Source: Butyricicoccus sp. Marseille-Q5471
Lineage (GTDB): Bacteria; Bacillota; Clostridia; Oscillospirales; Butyricicoccaceae
Assembly: GCF_951230135.1 (NCBI RefSeq)
Contig: NZ_CATNVC010000003.1
Location: forward strand, 186,001-250,000
Length of the DNA stretch: 64,000 bases
Direction: 5' to 3'
In this document: one piece after another, positions 56,491 through 64,000 of the stretch
How the letters are laid out: each line of letters opens with the position of its first letter
Numbering within the stretch: the first letter of the stretch is position 1
Program-made: the position numbers and the translations under genes
Notes under the pieces: generated by a model
The model's database searches: none
Seen by the model: the letters and a program-made list of their open reading frames with translations, nothing else
Told to the model about the DNA's origin: nothing

Positions 56491-57750
56491 TTATGCGTTC
56501 TGCATGACCCACGTGTCCTGAAAGCCTTCGTGTCCGTCGCGGGCAAAGCGCGTCAAACCACCCGGCCAGACGCACGGCCCCTGCTCCCCTGCAACGGCAA
56601 ACAGACGCGTGCCCAGCTGCTCGGCCGCGCCGTCCTCGGTCGTCAGCGAGGCGAGCGTCACCTTACGGCGCGCGACAAACCGGCGCGACTGCGAAATCAG
56701 CGTGCGGCGCAGACTGGTCAGCTGCTCGGCGTTTAGCCCCGCGCCGTCCACCGTGCCGTAGCCGCCCTCGACATCCTCAACAATCAGGTCCGACAGGTGG
56801 TCGATGATGTACTTGCGCTCGCTCTCGTAATACGGCAGAAAAGTTGGTATATTGGGCAGAATCTGTGTTTCATGCAGGTAATATTCAATGATGCGTGGCA
56901 CAAAATGATACAGCCCGCCGTCCTCGGCAAGGCCGCTGCCCGGCGCATTCAGCACGCGCACATTTCCCGCGCGGCAGGCTCCAAGCAGGCCGGGTACGCC
57001 GCATGTACTGTCCGGCGAAAGGACGCGCGGGTCGAGCAGGGCGTCCGGTACGCGGCGCAGCACGGCGCCGACTCGTTCGGATTGCCCGCCCTCCAGACGG
57101 CGGAACAGCACATCGTCCTCCACGAAAAGATCGTCCGCCGACACGAGCGGCACACCCATCCGCTCGGCCAGCACATGGTGCTCAAACCAACGCGGGTCGC
57201 TCCGTCCGGGCGTGAGCACGACCGCCGCGCCGCCTGCGTTCTGCCGCGCAACCGACTGCGCCAGCCACTGCCCCAGACGGCTGATGTCCGCCACGCCGGT
57301 GAGGTCGCAGTCCATCCGCGCAAGCTCGCGCGTGACCAGCGGATAGACCATGCCCGCGGGTGCAGCGGTGCGGTCGCTCAGCGCATACCATACGCCGTCC
57401 GCGCCGCGCACCACATCGACCGCTGCGGCGGCAAGGAACCCATCCTTGGTAAGTCCCGCGCACTGCGGCAGAAATCCCGCCGATGTGTGCACAAAATCGG
57501 ACGGAATCACGCCCGCGCGTAGGATATGCTGTGCGCCGTAAACATCCTGCAGAAAGAGGTTGAGCGCGTGCACGCGCTGCGCCACGCCCTGCGCAAGCCG
57601 CGCAAAAACGTCCGCCGGCAGCACGCATGGCTGTCCGTCAAACGGGGCGCGCTGCTCGTAATACATGTGGTTTTCAATCTTGCCATAGCGGATGCCGTAA
57701 CGCGCAAGGCGCGTGTTGATGGCCGCCGTGTGCTCGGTTAGGGTGCGCAT
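56491..57750 (-). CDS. circularly permuted ATP-grasp type 2 protein (DUF404/DUF407-like)
   Basis: About 419 residues matching the CP_ATPgrasp_2 family: YGIRYGKIENHMYYEQRAPFDGQP at the N-terminus, FLQDVYGAQHILRAGVIP, then VLTPGRSDPRWFEHHVLAERMGVPLVSADDLFVEDD and VRVLNAPGSGLAEDGGLYHFVPRIIEYYL. ATP-grasp enzymes ligate a carboxylate to an amine or thiol through an acyl phosphate. Family members usually sit beside an alpha-E (DUF403) gene and a transglutaminase-like gene, neither of which is here. The start at 57750 is in a weak ribosome-site context. The product is unknown. Confidence 0.78.
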   Translation of the reverse strand: MRTLTEHTAAINTRLARYGIRYGKIENHMYYEQRAPFDGQPCVLPADVFARLAQGVAQRVHALNLFLQDVYGAQHILRAGVIPSDFVHTSAGFLPQCAGLTKDGFLAAAAVDVVRGADGVWYALSDRTAAPAGMVYPLVTRELARMDCDLTGVADISRLGQWLAQSVARQNAGGAAVVLTPGRSDPRWFEHHVLAERMGVPLVSADDLFVEDDVLFRRLEGGQSERVGAVLRRVPDALLDPRVLSPDSTCGVPGLLGACRAGNVRVLNAPGSGLAEDGGLYHFVPRIIEYYLHETQILPNIPTFLPYYESERKYIIDHLSDLIVEDVEGGYGTVDGAGLNAEQLTSLRRTLISQSRRFVARRKVTLASLTTEDGAAEQLGTRLFAVAGEQGPCVWPGGLTRFARDGHEGFQDTWVMQNA

Positions 57751-57779
57751 CAGGGGTCGCCTGCCTTTCAAACAAAATA

Positions 57780-57823
57780 AAAGCAGCAAGGAACGGGCTT
57801 GGTAAGCGCCTCCTTGCTGCTTT
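57780..57823 (-). terminator. terminator of the pgsA operon
   Basis: AAAGCAGCAAGGA and TCCTTGCTGCTTT pair over an 18-base loop. It lies about 60 bases after the pgsA stop on the minus strand. Confidence 0.65.
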
Positions 57824-57885
57824 CTTTGTGTTTATTGTACGTCTTTTCTCAGGGACTGTCAAGGCAAAACCTTGTCGGTTTCAGG

Positions 57886-58473
57886 TCACTGCTTGACTGC
57901 GCCCTCCTTGATGAGATCCCAGTTCTTGGCGAGGTAGTCCCAGCCGGAGTACAGGGTGACGATGGTCACAATCCACGGTGCAATCTCCCACACCAAGGCA
58001 GTCCAGATGGGCTGCGGTGCAGAATTCATGCCCTGCGGCGTCAGGTTGAAGACGATCAGCGACAGGAATAACAGGATGATGCCGCCAATCTGCACGCAGG
58101 TCTTGACCTTGCCCGTCCACGTTGCGGCAAGCACGCGACCCTTGTTTGCGGCCACGATGCGCAGCGAAGTGATGATAAACTCACGCGCGAGGATGATAAA
58201 CACCATCCACGCGGGGAAAATGCCATTTTCAATGAAGAGGAGCAGTGCCGCAGTGACGAGCAGCTTATCCGCAAGCGGATCGACAAATTTGCCGAAATCC
58301 GTGACCTGATTATATTTTCGGGCAATGTAGCCGTCCAGAAAGTCGGTAAACGAGGCGACGCAGAACAGCACAAGCGCCGCAATCTGCATCCCGGCGCCGG
58401 GCTGCATGGCGCAGAAAATGAAAAACGGAATCATCAGAATGCGGATGATGGTGATTTTATTGGCGGTGGTCAT
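57886..58473 (-). CDS. pgsA: CDP-diacylglycerol-glycerol-3-phosphate 3-phosphatidyltransferase
   Basis: 195-residue membrane enzyme with about five to six helices. The CDP-alcohol phosphotransferase signature DGYIARKYNQVTDFGKFVDPLADK (Asp-Gly-x2-Ala-Arg-x8-Gly-x3-Asp-x3-Asp) lies at about residues 47-70. It makes phosphatidylglycerol phosphate, the precursor of phosphatidylglycerol and cardiolipin. It starts three bases after the rimO stop, the usual Clostridial rimO-pgsA arrangement. Confidence 0.94.
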   Translation of the reverse strand: MTTANKITIIRILMIPFFIFCAMQPGAGMQIAALVLFCVASFTDFLDGYIARKYNQVTDFGKFVDPLADKLLVTAALLLFIENGIFPAWMVFIILAREFIITSLRIVAANKGRVLAATWTGKVKTCVQIGGIILLFLSLIVFNLTPQGMNSAPQPIWTALVWEIAPWIVTIVTLYSGWDYLAKNWDLIKEGAVKQ

Positions 58474-58476
58474 GGG

Positions 58477-59805
58477 TCAGTCCTCCTTTTTCACGCCGAG
58501 CAGGTCGGCCCCCAGGCTGTCGGTGATGCGCACGGTGACGAAATCGCCCGCGCGAACTTCGCTTTCGCTTTCAAACCAAACCTTGCCGTCCACCTCGACC
58601 GAGTCGGCGTAGGTGCGGCCGAAGTAAAGCTCCTGCTCGCTGTCAAAGCCCTCGGTCAGCACGATCATGTCGGTGTTGTGGCGGTTGATGTTATAGTCGT
58701 CCATCACGCCGGACTGCAATTCCTCGACAATCAGGCGGCGGTTTGACTTGGTTTCCGCATCAATCTGGTCGGGCAGAAGCGCGGCTTCCGTGCCCTCCTC
58801 GGGCGAAAATTCAAACACACCGACGCGCTCAATGCGGGTATTCTGCAAAAATTCGCACAGCTCGGCAAACTCATCCTCGGTTTCGCCAGGCAGACCAACG
58901 ATCAGGCTGGTGCGCAGCACCAGTCCGGGGATGCGCGTGCGGAGCTTGTCAATCAGCGCTTCAAACTCGGCGCGGCCGCCAGGGCGGTGCATGGCCTTCA
59001 AAATGCGGCTCGACACGTGCTGCAGCGGGATGTCCAGATACTTGACAATCTTATCCTCGACGGCGATTACGTCAATCAGCTCGTCGGTAATCTGGTCGGG
59101 ATAGAGGTAGTGCAGCCGAATCCACGTGAAGTCCATTTCGCACAGCTTTTGCAGCAGTTCGGGCAGCAACCGGCGATGTTCGGGCAAATCCATGCCGTAT
59201 TTTGTGATATCCTGTGCGATAACGATGAGCTCCTTGACCCCTGCGTCGGACAGCTTTTTCGCTTCTTCCAGCAGGGCGCTGAGCTCGCGCGAGCGGTAGG
59301 GGCCGCGCAGCTTGGGGATGATGCAGTAGGCACAGCGGTTGGAGCAGCCCTCGGCAATCTTGAAGTAGGCGGTGTAGGACGGCGTGAGCGCCATGCGGTC
59401 GCCCTCGAGCGCGGCGGCAGCCATATCGCCCAGATAGGCGGGCTTTTCTCCGCGCAGCACGGCAGAAACCGCGTCCGCAATGTTTTCGTAGCTGCCGGTA
59501 CCGCAGATTGCATCAATTTCGGGCAGCTCGGCACGCATTTCGTCCGCATATCGCTGCACGAGGCATCCGGTGACAATCAGACCCTTCATGCTGCCGGTCT
59601 GCTTAAACTGGGCGGTGTCGAGAATCGTCTCGATCGCTTCGGTCTTAGCGGCCTCAATAAAACCGCAGGTGTTGACAATGCCTACCTCGGCCTCGCTCAT
59701 ATCCTCGGTAATTTCGTGCCCCGCGTCGCGCAGCAGGGCGAGCATATGCTCGCTGTCGACGAGGTTTTTCGAGCAGCCGAGGGAAATCAATCCGATTTTG
59801 CTCAT
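58477..59805 (-). CDS. rimO: ribosomal protein S12 methylthiotransferase
   Basis: 442 residues. The UPF0004 domain at the N-terminus (SLGCSKNLVDSE, NTCGFIEAAK, VTGCLVQRY, with three Cys for the auxiliary cluster) is followed by the radical SAM motif CSNRCAYCIIP (Cys-x3-Cys-x2-Cys, near 147-154) and a C-terminal TRAM domain (about 375-440). It adds a methylthio group to an Asp of ribosomal protein S12. LGCSKNLVDSE distinguishes RimO from the tRNA enzymes MiaB and MtaB. It has its own promoter downstream of recX. Confidence 0.95.
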   Translation of the reverse strand: MSKIGLISLGCSKNLVDSEHMLALLRDAGHEITEDMSEAEVGIVNTCGFIEAAKTEAIETILDTAQFKQTGSMKGLIVTGCLVQRYADEMRAELPEIDAICGTGSYENIADAVSAVLRGEKPAYLGDMAAAALEGDRMALTPSYTAYFKIAEGCSNRCAYCIIPKLRGPYRSRELSALLEEAKKLSDAGVKELIVIAQDITKYGMDLPEHRRLLPELLQKLCEMDFTWIRLHYLYPDQITDELIDVIAVEDKIVKYLDIPLQHVSSRILKAMHRPGGRAEFEALIDKLRTRIPGLVLRTSLIVGLPGETEDEFAELCEFLQNTRIERVGVFEFSPEEGTEAALLPDQIDAETKSNRRLIVEELQSGVMDDYNINRHNTDMIVLTEGFDSEQELYFGRTYADSVEVDGKVWFESESEVRAGDFVTVRITDSLGADLLGVKKED

Positions 59806-59842
59806 TTGGTTCTCCTATTCACAATTCTTTTCAATTGTACTC

Positions 59843-59871
59843 ATTATATCATGACCCGAACTGTTTGTCAG
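59843..59871 (-). promoter_or_regulatory. sigma-A-type promoter for rimO-pgsA
   Basis: On the minus strand CTGACA (59866-59871) and a perfect TATAAT (59843-59848) are 17 bases apart, in the gap between recX and rimO. Confidence 0.65.
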
Positions 59872-59888
59872 CACCACAAAACATGCAT

Positions 59889-60365
59889 TTAGTCGCACAC
59901 GTCCGGCAGGCTTTCGCCGTATTCGGCCAGTGCGTCGCGGATGTCCTGCCACGAAAAACCGCGGCGCTGCAGTGCGGCAACCGCTTTGTCAATCTCCTTA
60001 CGGTCGGATACATCGCCGCGCAGACGCTTTTCGAGCAGCGCTAAGAGCTGTGCCCGGTCGGGCGAGAACGCCTGCATCGCGGCGTCCGCCGTTTCACGGT
60101 CGACCCCGCGGCGCGTCAGCTCCTGTCGGATACGCATTTCACCGTAGCCTTTTCGCGCGTACGACCGCACGACGCTTTCGGCATAGGCCGTGTCGCTGAG
60201 CAGCGCACGCTCGGTCAGCCACGCGATGGCATAATCGGCCGCGTCCTCGGTGCAGCCCTTTTCGAGCAGCTTTTTGCGCAGTCCCTCGGTCGACAGCGCA
60301 CGGTAGGACAGCTGCTTTGCCGCAAAATCGAGCGCGTCGCGATATTGTTGTTCCAAATCCTTCAT
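59889..60365 (-). CDS. recX: regulatory protein RecX
   Basis: 158 residues, all helical, in three repeats typical of RecX (ALDFAAKQLSYRALSTEGLRKKLLEKGC, then SVVRSYARKGYGEMRIRQELTRRGV, then LRGDVSDRKEIDKAVAALQRRGFSWQDIRDAL). RecX caps and limits RecA filaments. It is encoded directly downstream of recA on the same strand, with a hairpin between them that may lower its expression relative to recA. Confidence 0.92.
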   Translation of the reverse strand: MKDLEQQYRDALDFAAKQLSYRALSTEGLRKKLLEKGCTEDAADYAIAWLTERALLSDTAYAESVVRSYARKGYGEMRIRQELTRRGVDRETADAAMQAFSPDRAQLLALLEKRLRGDVSDRKEIDKAVAALQRRGFSWQDIRDALAEYGESLPDVCD

Positions 60366-60377
60366 AGCAAAATACAG

Positions 60378-60405
60378 ACAGGGCGAAAGCTGTGCTTCGC
60401 CCTGT
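60378..60405 (-). terminator. hairpin between recA and recX (partial terminator)
   Basis: ACAGGGCGAAGC and GCTTTCGCCCTGT-type arms pair around a short loop. The minus-strand tail CTGTATTTTG is a weak U-tract, so read-through to recX is likely. The plus-strand side has a better T-run but no gene to serve. Confidence 0.5.
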
Positions 60406-60412
60406 TTTTTCC

Positions 60413-61576
60413 TTATTCGATGTCGTCTACGTCGTCAAAATCGTCCGCGTCAATCGACACGGCCTTGGCGGCGGACGCCTTGGGTGCTGCCGGTGCGGCG
60501 GCGGGCTTGGCTGTTTCCATGCCCTTGGAGGCCTTGAGCTGAACGGCCTTGCGGCGCTCCTCCTCAACAGCGTCCATGATGCGCTGCTGCAGCTCGTCCG
60601 CTTCGTCCGGATGATCCTTAAAATACTGCTTGGCAGCGTCGCGGCCCTGTCCCAGACGCATGTCCCCCATTGAGAACCACGCGCCCGATTTCTGCACCAT
60701 GCCATAGCGCACGCCCAGATCGACCAGCTCGCTCGTGCGGGAGATACCCTCGCCGTACATGATGTCGAACTCGGCCTCCTTAAACGGGGGCGCAACCTTG
60801 TTCTTGACCACCTTGCAGCGCGTGTGGCTGCCGATCAGCTCGGTGCCGTTCTTGAGGTGCTCGGTACGGCGCACGTCGATACGCACGGAGGCGTAGAACT
60901 TGAGTGCACGGCCGCCGGTCGTGACCTCAGGGCTGCCGTAAATGACGCCGACCTTTTCACGCAGCTGGTTGATGAAAATCGCCACGCAGTTGGACTTTGC
61001 AATCGAGCCTGCCAGCTTACGCATGGCCTGACTCATCATACGGGCGTGCAGACCGACAAAGGAATCGCCCATTTCGCCCTCAATTTCGGCGCGAGGCGTG
61101 AGCGCTGCGACCGAGTCGATGACCACAATGTCAATCGCGCCCGAGCGCACGAGCGCTTCGGCAATCTCCAGACCCTGCTCACCTGTGTCCGGCTGGGACA
61201 CGAGCAGCGAGTCGATATCTACACCGAGCGCCTTGGCGTAAATCGGGTCGAGCGCGTGCTCTGCGTCGATAAACGCGGCTTCGCCGCCCAGGCGCTGCGC
61301 TTCGGCCACCGCGTGCAGGGCGACCGTCGTCTTACCCGAGGACTCAGGCCCGTAAATCTCGATGATACGGCCGCGCGGCAGGCCGCCGATGCCCAGCGCA
61401 AGGTCGAGTCCGATCGAGCCGGTCGGAATATGCTCGACCGCCATGCCGGTGTTTTCGCCAAGCCGCATGACCGCGCCCGCGCCGAACTGCTTTTCCAGCT
61501 GGCCGAGGGCGGCGGCGAGCGCCTTTTTCTTATCTGCTGCCGGTGCGACCGGTTCAAGCTGCTTTTTGCTAGCCAT
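60413..61576 (-). CDS. recA: recombinase RecA
   Basis: 387 residues. Walker [10 protein letters not shown] (near 76-84), the L1/L2 loop region ([20 protein letters not shown], then [12 protein letters not shown]) and Walker B ([10 protein letters not shown]) are intact, and no intein is present. The acidic C-terminal tail ([12 protein letters not shown]) follows an Ala/Lys/Pro linker. It drives homologous recombination and triggers LexA self-cleavage. The ATG at 61576 follows GGAGG; the upstream in-frame extension covers the promoter and is rejected. A LexA-like box lies upstream. Confidence 0.97.
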   Translation of the reverse strand: MASKKQLEPVAPAADKKKALAAALGQLEKQFGAGAVMRLGENTGMAVEHIPTGSIGLDLALGIGGLPRGRIIEIYGPESSGKTTVALHAVAEAQRLGGEAAFIDAEHALDPIYAKALGVDIDSLLVSQPDTGEQGLEIAEALVRSGAIDIVVIDSVAALTPRAEIEGEMGDSFVGLHARMMSQAMRKLAGSIAKSNCVAIFINQLREKVGVIYGSPEVTTGGRALKFYASVRIDVRRTEHLKNGTELIGSHTRCKVVKNKVAPPFKEAEFDIMYGEGISRTSELVDLGVRYGMVQKSGAWFSMGDMRLGQGRDAAKQYFKDHPDEADELQQRIMDAVEEERRKAVQLKASKGMETAKPAAAPAAPKASAAKAVSIDADDFDDVDDIE

Positions 61577-61621
61577 ATGTGCACTGCCTCCTGCATGTTC
61601 GCATTTCTGTTCGATGCACTC

Positions 61622-61650
61622 ATTATAGCAGTATAAAAAAATAAATGCAA
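61622..61650 (-). promoter_or_regulatory. sigma-A-type promoter of recA
   Basis: On the minus strand TTGCAT (61645-61650) and a perfect TATAAT (61622-61627) are 17 bases apart. Confidence 0.75.
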
Positions 61651-61658
61651 GAAAAAAT

Positions 61659-61672
61659 CGAAAATTTGTTCG
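61659..61672 (-). promoter_or_regulatory. putative LexA (SOS) box of recA
   Basis: On the minus strand CGAACAAATTTTCG differs at one position from the Gram-positive LexA consensus CGAAC-N4-GTTCG. It lies eight bases upstream of the recA -35 element. Confidence 0.55.
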
Positions 61673-61704
61673 ATAATTTTCCTGCATTCAAATTTCACTT
61701 TTCC

Positions 61705-62562
61705 TCAAATGGTATAGCCGTACACGATGCGCGGCACGCCGGAGAAATCCTCGGTCACGCCGATGCCGGCAAACCGGTTGTTTTCCAAAATGCCGGCCAC
61801 CTCGCCCGCCTGCCGGTAGCCGCACTCAAACAGCAGCATACCGCCCGGCACGAGCAGCTCGCCCCATTTGGAGCAGATGGTGCGGTAAAAATCCAGACCG
61901 TCTTCCCCGCCGAAAAGTGCCTGTTCCGGCTCAAAATCGCGCACACTGGGGTCAAGACCACGCATTTCGTCCGCCGTGATGTAGGGCGGGTTGGAGACGA
62001 TGATGTCGAACGCGCCCAGATGGTGCTGCGGACGGCTGCACACATCGCCCCGCAGGGCGACATAGCGGGCGGACACCCCGTTTCGCCGCGCGTTTTCCCG
62101 GGAAACAAGCAGCGCCTCATCCGAAATATCCACCGCGGTCACGTGGGCATCCTCCACCTCGTGCGCGAGCGCCACGCCGATGCAGCCCGAGCCGCAGCAC
62201 AGGTCGAGCACGCGGGGATTAACCACCTGCCGCGCCCGCTCGATGGCAAGCTCACACAGGCGCTCGGTGTCCGACCGCGGGATGAGCACATCGGGCGTGA
62301 CCTTGAAGGTCAACCCATAGAAATCCCATTCGCCAAGCACATAGGCCAGCGGCTCGCCGTCCAGACAACGGTCGCAAAGCAGATTGGCATAGTCGACGGT
62401 CGCGTCGTCTAAGTAGCAGTGCCCCCAGTCGGCGGTCTTGCGCTTGTCCGCCTTGCACGCATAAGCGGTCAGCTCCCGCGCCTCAAGCGACGGCTGCGGA
62501 GAGCCGCCCTCCTTAAAGCGCTTGAATAGCTGCATGTACACATCATTAATCGTCTTGGTCAA
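61705..62562 (-). CDS. prmC: peptide chain release factor N5-glutamine methyltransferase
   Basis: 285 residues. An N-terminal helical domain (about 1-80) is followed by a SAM-dependent methyltransferase domain with VLDLCCGSGCIGVALA and the NPPY motif (IIVSNPPYIT, near residue 185) that holds the target glutamine. The enzyme methylates the GGQ glutamine of release factors RF1 and RF2. The start is TTG 62562 just after GGGGGTGAAGG; the upstream extension overlaps the neighbouring gene. It is 25 bases downstream of the DUF1385 gene, a common Clostridial pair. Confidence 0.93.
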   Translation of the reverse strand: MTKTINDVYMQLFKRFKEGGSPQPSLEARELTAYACKADKRKTADWGHCYLDDATVDYANLLCDRCLDGEPLAYVLGEWDFYGLTFKVTPDVLIPRSDTERLCELAIERARQVVNPRVLDLCCGSGCIGVALAHEVEDAHVTAVDISDEALLVSRENARRNGVSARYVALRGDVCSRPQHHLGAFDIIVSNPPYITADEMRGLDPSVRDFEPEQALFGGEDGLDFYRTICSKWGELLVPGGMLLFECGYRQAGEVAGILENNRFAGIGVTEDFSGVPRIVYGYTI

Positions 62563-62587
62563 ACCTTCACCCCCTGCGCGTTTTCTG

Positions 62588-63520
62588 TTACCAGTTATCC
62601 GACCCGTCGGTCGGAATGACAGCCTGCATGCCCGTGATTGCGACCTCAATCATCGAATCGTCCGGCTCAAACACGGTCAGTCGCTGAATCATCAGTCCTG
62701 GCCAGCGCAGCGCGCGGGTGAATGTGTTGTCCACACGGCCGGCAAAGCGGTTGCACTCATACGACAGGCCGACGACCAGCGGCAGCAGCACCAGATGCGC
62801 CAGCATACGCAGAAAAGGATTGGTGATATCGACAATCGAAAACACGATCGACGAGACAATCGTTGCGATGATGATCAGCACGAACATAAAGCTTGTGCCG
62901 CAGCGCGGATGGAACCGACCCTGACGACGGACGTTTTCGACCGTCAGCTCGTCGCCCGCTTCGTAGCAAAAGATGGTCTTGTGCTCCGCGCCGTGGTATT
63001 CAAAGGTGCGGCGGATATCCTTCATATGCGACACCGACCACATGAACAGCAAAAACAGCACGATACGCACGATGCCCTCGAGCACATTGCGTCCGAGCAC
63101 GCCCACACCCGCGGGCAGCAGGCCGCCCAGAAAGCTCGGCAGCAGCATGAACAGCGCGACCGGCAGCGCAATGCCGATGACGGTTGACAGACCCATAATG
63201 AACTTGTTGAGTCCCTCCGAGCCAAACTTCTTTTCCAGCCACAGCTCGAATTTGGAGGGCGGACCGTCGGTCTCCTCGTCCTCGAAGAAGGAGGCGGAGT
63301 AGTTAATGGCCTCGATGCCGTCCTTCATCGCGGTGAACAGGCTGTATGCGCCGCGCAGCACGGGCTTTTTCCAAATGGCAGCCGGCTGCTTGGTTTCCTT
63401 TTCGGTGACAACCAGCGTGCCGTCTGCCTTGCGCACGACCGTGCAGGATTTGTTCGGCCCCTTCATCACGATGCCTTCGATGACGGCCTGCCCACCGATC
63501 GTGGTTTTTTTATTTGACAT
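62588..63520 (-). CDS. DUF1385 membrane protein
   Basis: 310 residues with about four membrane segments. GGQAVIEGIVMKGP at the N-terminus, YHGAEHKTIFCYE near residue 175 and GRFHPRCGTSFMF near 200 are hallmarks of the DUF1385 (COG3872) family of predicted metal-dependent membrane enzymes. The His and Cys residues conserved in these blocks may bind a metal. Its function is not known to me. Close linkage with prmC recurs across Clostridia and suggests a housekeeping role. Confidence 0.9.
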   Translation of the reverse strand: MSNKKTTIGGQAVIEGIVMKGPNKSCTVVRKADGTLVVTEKETKQPAAIWKKPVLRGAYSLFTAMKDGIEAINYSASFFEDEETDGPPSKFELWLEKKFGSEGLNKFIMGLSTVIGIALPVALFMLLPSFLGGLLPAGVGVLGRNVLEGIVRIVLFLLFMWSVSHMKDIRRTFEYHGAEHKTIFCYEAGDELTVENVRRQGRFHPRCGTSFMFVLIIIATIVSSIVFSIVDITNPFLRMLAHLVLLPLVVGLSYECNRFAGRVDNTFTRALRWPGLMIQRLTVFEPDDSMIEVAITGMQAVIPTDGSDNW

Positions 63521-63523
63521 GGG

Positions 63524-64000
63524 TTATGCTTCTCCTTCCGTTTCGGACGGCTTTGCGATGGTCTGCGTATCGGCCACAGGCAGCGCGATGGTCACGGTCG
63601 TGCCCTCGCCTACCTTCGAGTCAATCGTCAGCGAGCCGCCGTGCAGGTTTACGATTTCGTCGGTGACGGCAAGGCCGATGCCGCTGCCGCGCCGCTTGCT
63701 CGAACCCTTATAAAACTTCTCTTTGACGAAGGGCAGCTCGGCTTCGGGAATGCCTGCGCCGTAGTCGCGCACACTGACCAGCACCTTGCCCGCCTCGCGG
63801 CACAGCGTGATGTCGATGCGGTTGCCGTCCGCGCCGTACTTGGCGGCGTTGTCGAGAATGTTGAGGAACACCTGCTTCATACGATGTCGGTCGCCGCTGA
63901 CGAAGTAGCTATCATGCTCGTCCTCGTCATAGGTCAGGCGCATGCCGGTGCGCTGCAGCAGGTTTTCATACATATAAACGGCTTCGTACAGCTCAATCGA
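63524..64000 (-). CDS. sensor histidine kinase, C-terminal part (5' end outside window)
   Basis: The reading frame is open to the window's right edge; about 158 C-terminal residues are present. They hold the ATP-binding half of a HATPase_c domain: N box NILDNAAKYG, G1 box VRDYGAGIP, F box FVKEKFYKG, G2 box GSGIGLAVTDEI and the closing GEGTTVTIALPV. The dimerisation/phosphoacceptor region and any sensor lie outside. The stop is three bases before the DUF1385 start, so the two are probably cotranscribed. Confidence 0.9.
   Translation of the reverse strand, partial: SIELYEAVYMYENLLQRTGMRLTYDEDEHDSYFVSGDRHRMKQVFLNILDNAAKYGADGNRIDITLCREAGKVLVSVRDYGAGIPEAELPFVKEKFYKGSSKRRGSGIGLAVTDEIVNLHGGSLTIDSKVGEGTTVTIALPVADTQTIAKPSETEGEA

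Noticed and set aside
1-64000. CRISPR array or phage/plasmid module
   Set aside because: No regularly spaced short repeats, cas genes, integrase, structural phage genes or replication origin could be seen.

Overview
The window looks like chromosome of a spore-forming, strictly anaerobic, GC-rich member of the Clostridia, most likely an Oscillospirales-type gut bacterium (inferred, not proven). The evidence is a spoVAC-spoVAD-spoVAE cluster behind a sigma-G-like promoter, a desulfoferrodoxin, Clostridia-type riboswitches (manganese, preQ1-I, tandem glycine), strong Shine-Dalgarno sites with several TTG/GTG starts, and class-typical gene runs (rpsF-ssb-rpsR, recA-recX-rimO-pgsA, a DUF1385 gene next to prmC). 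No phage, transposase, integrase or CRISPR array is visible.

Layout. 1-3.8 kb: 5' end of a CBS-domain gene, divergent from a TrpX-type ABC importer and a GNAT acetyltransferase. 3.8-8.5 kb: mntP under a yybP-ykoY manganese riboswitch, a divergent cis-prenyltransferase, tRNA-Thr(CGT), the rpsF-ssb-rpsR operon, desulfoferrodoxin, dCMP deaminase and an orphan ABC ATPase. 8.5-13 kb: three membrane transporters (MATE, NhaC, AgcS). 13-14.7 kb: a preQ1 riboswitch followed by a radical SAM gene and a YhhQ transporter, read here as a queuine-salvage operon. 14.7-23.4 kb: a diguanylate cyclase, a zinc-dependent phospholipase C-like protein, a radical SAM protein, proC, an aromatic-acid exporter-like protein, an NSS symporter and citrate synthase. 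23.6-31 kb: envelope genes, namely an SLH-L,D-transpeptidase, a zinc-ribbon membrane protein, a class B PBP and its FHA-SEDS partner. 31-36.5 kb: a tandem glycine riboswitch and AgcS symporter, an AT-richer orphan gene, the spoVA cluster and an ECF S component.

36.5-50.3 kb is a catabolic locus for alpha-mannosides. It holds a sugar ABC importer (binding protein and two permeases), a PHP metallohydrolase, a DUF5054/GH38-like protein, a GH38 alpha-mannosidase, a D-lyxose/D-mannose isomerase, a PfkB fructokinase, a HAD phosphatase and an aldose epimerase. Together these could import mannosides, cut them, and turn mannose into fructose 6-phosphate. 50.4-64 kb: a second diguanylate cyclase, a nadE-vanZ-tyrA run, a GntR/LacI-type regulator, an orphan circularly permuted ATP-grasp protein, recA-recX-rimO-pgsA, prmC, a DUF1385 gene and the 3' part of a histidine kinase.

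The most unusual signal is a dispersed, apparently structured non-coding element of about 150 bp. It is present twice (27406-27552 and 40123-40276), on the same strand, each time 7-8 nt after a stop codon. Both copies have the same order of hairpins and end in an intrinsic terminator; one internal hairpin has a different sequence in each copy but still pairs. The other notable signals are the queuine operon, the leader of the mannoside locus (repeated operator-like boxes over a promoter plus crossing inverted repeats) and the FHA-SEDS/PBP pair.
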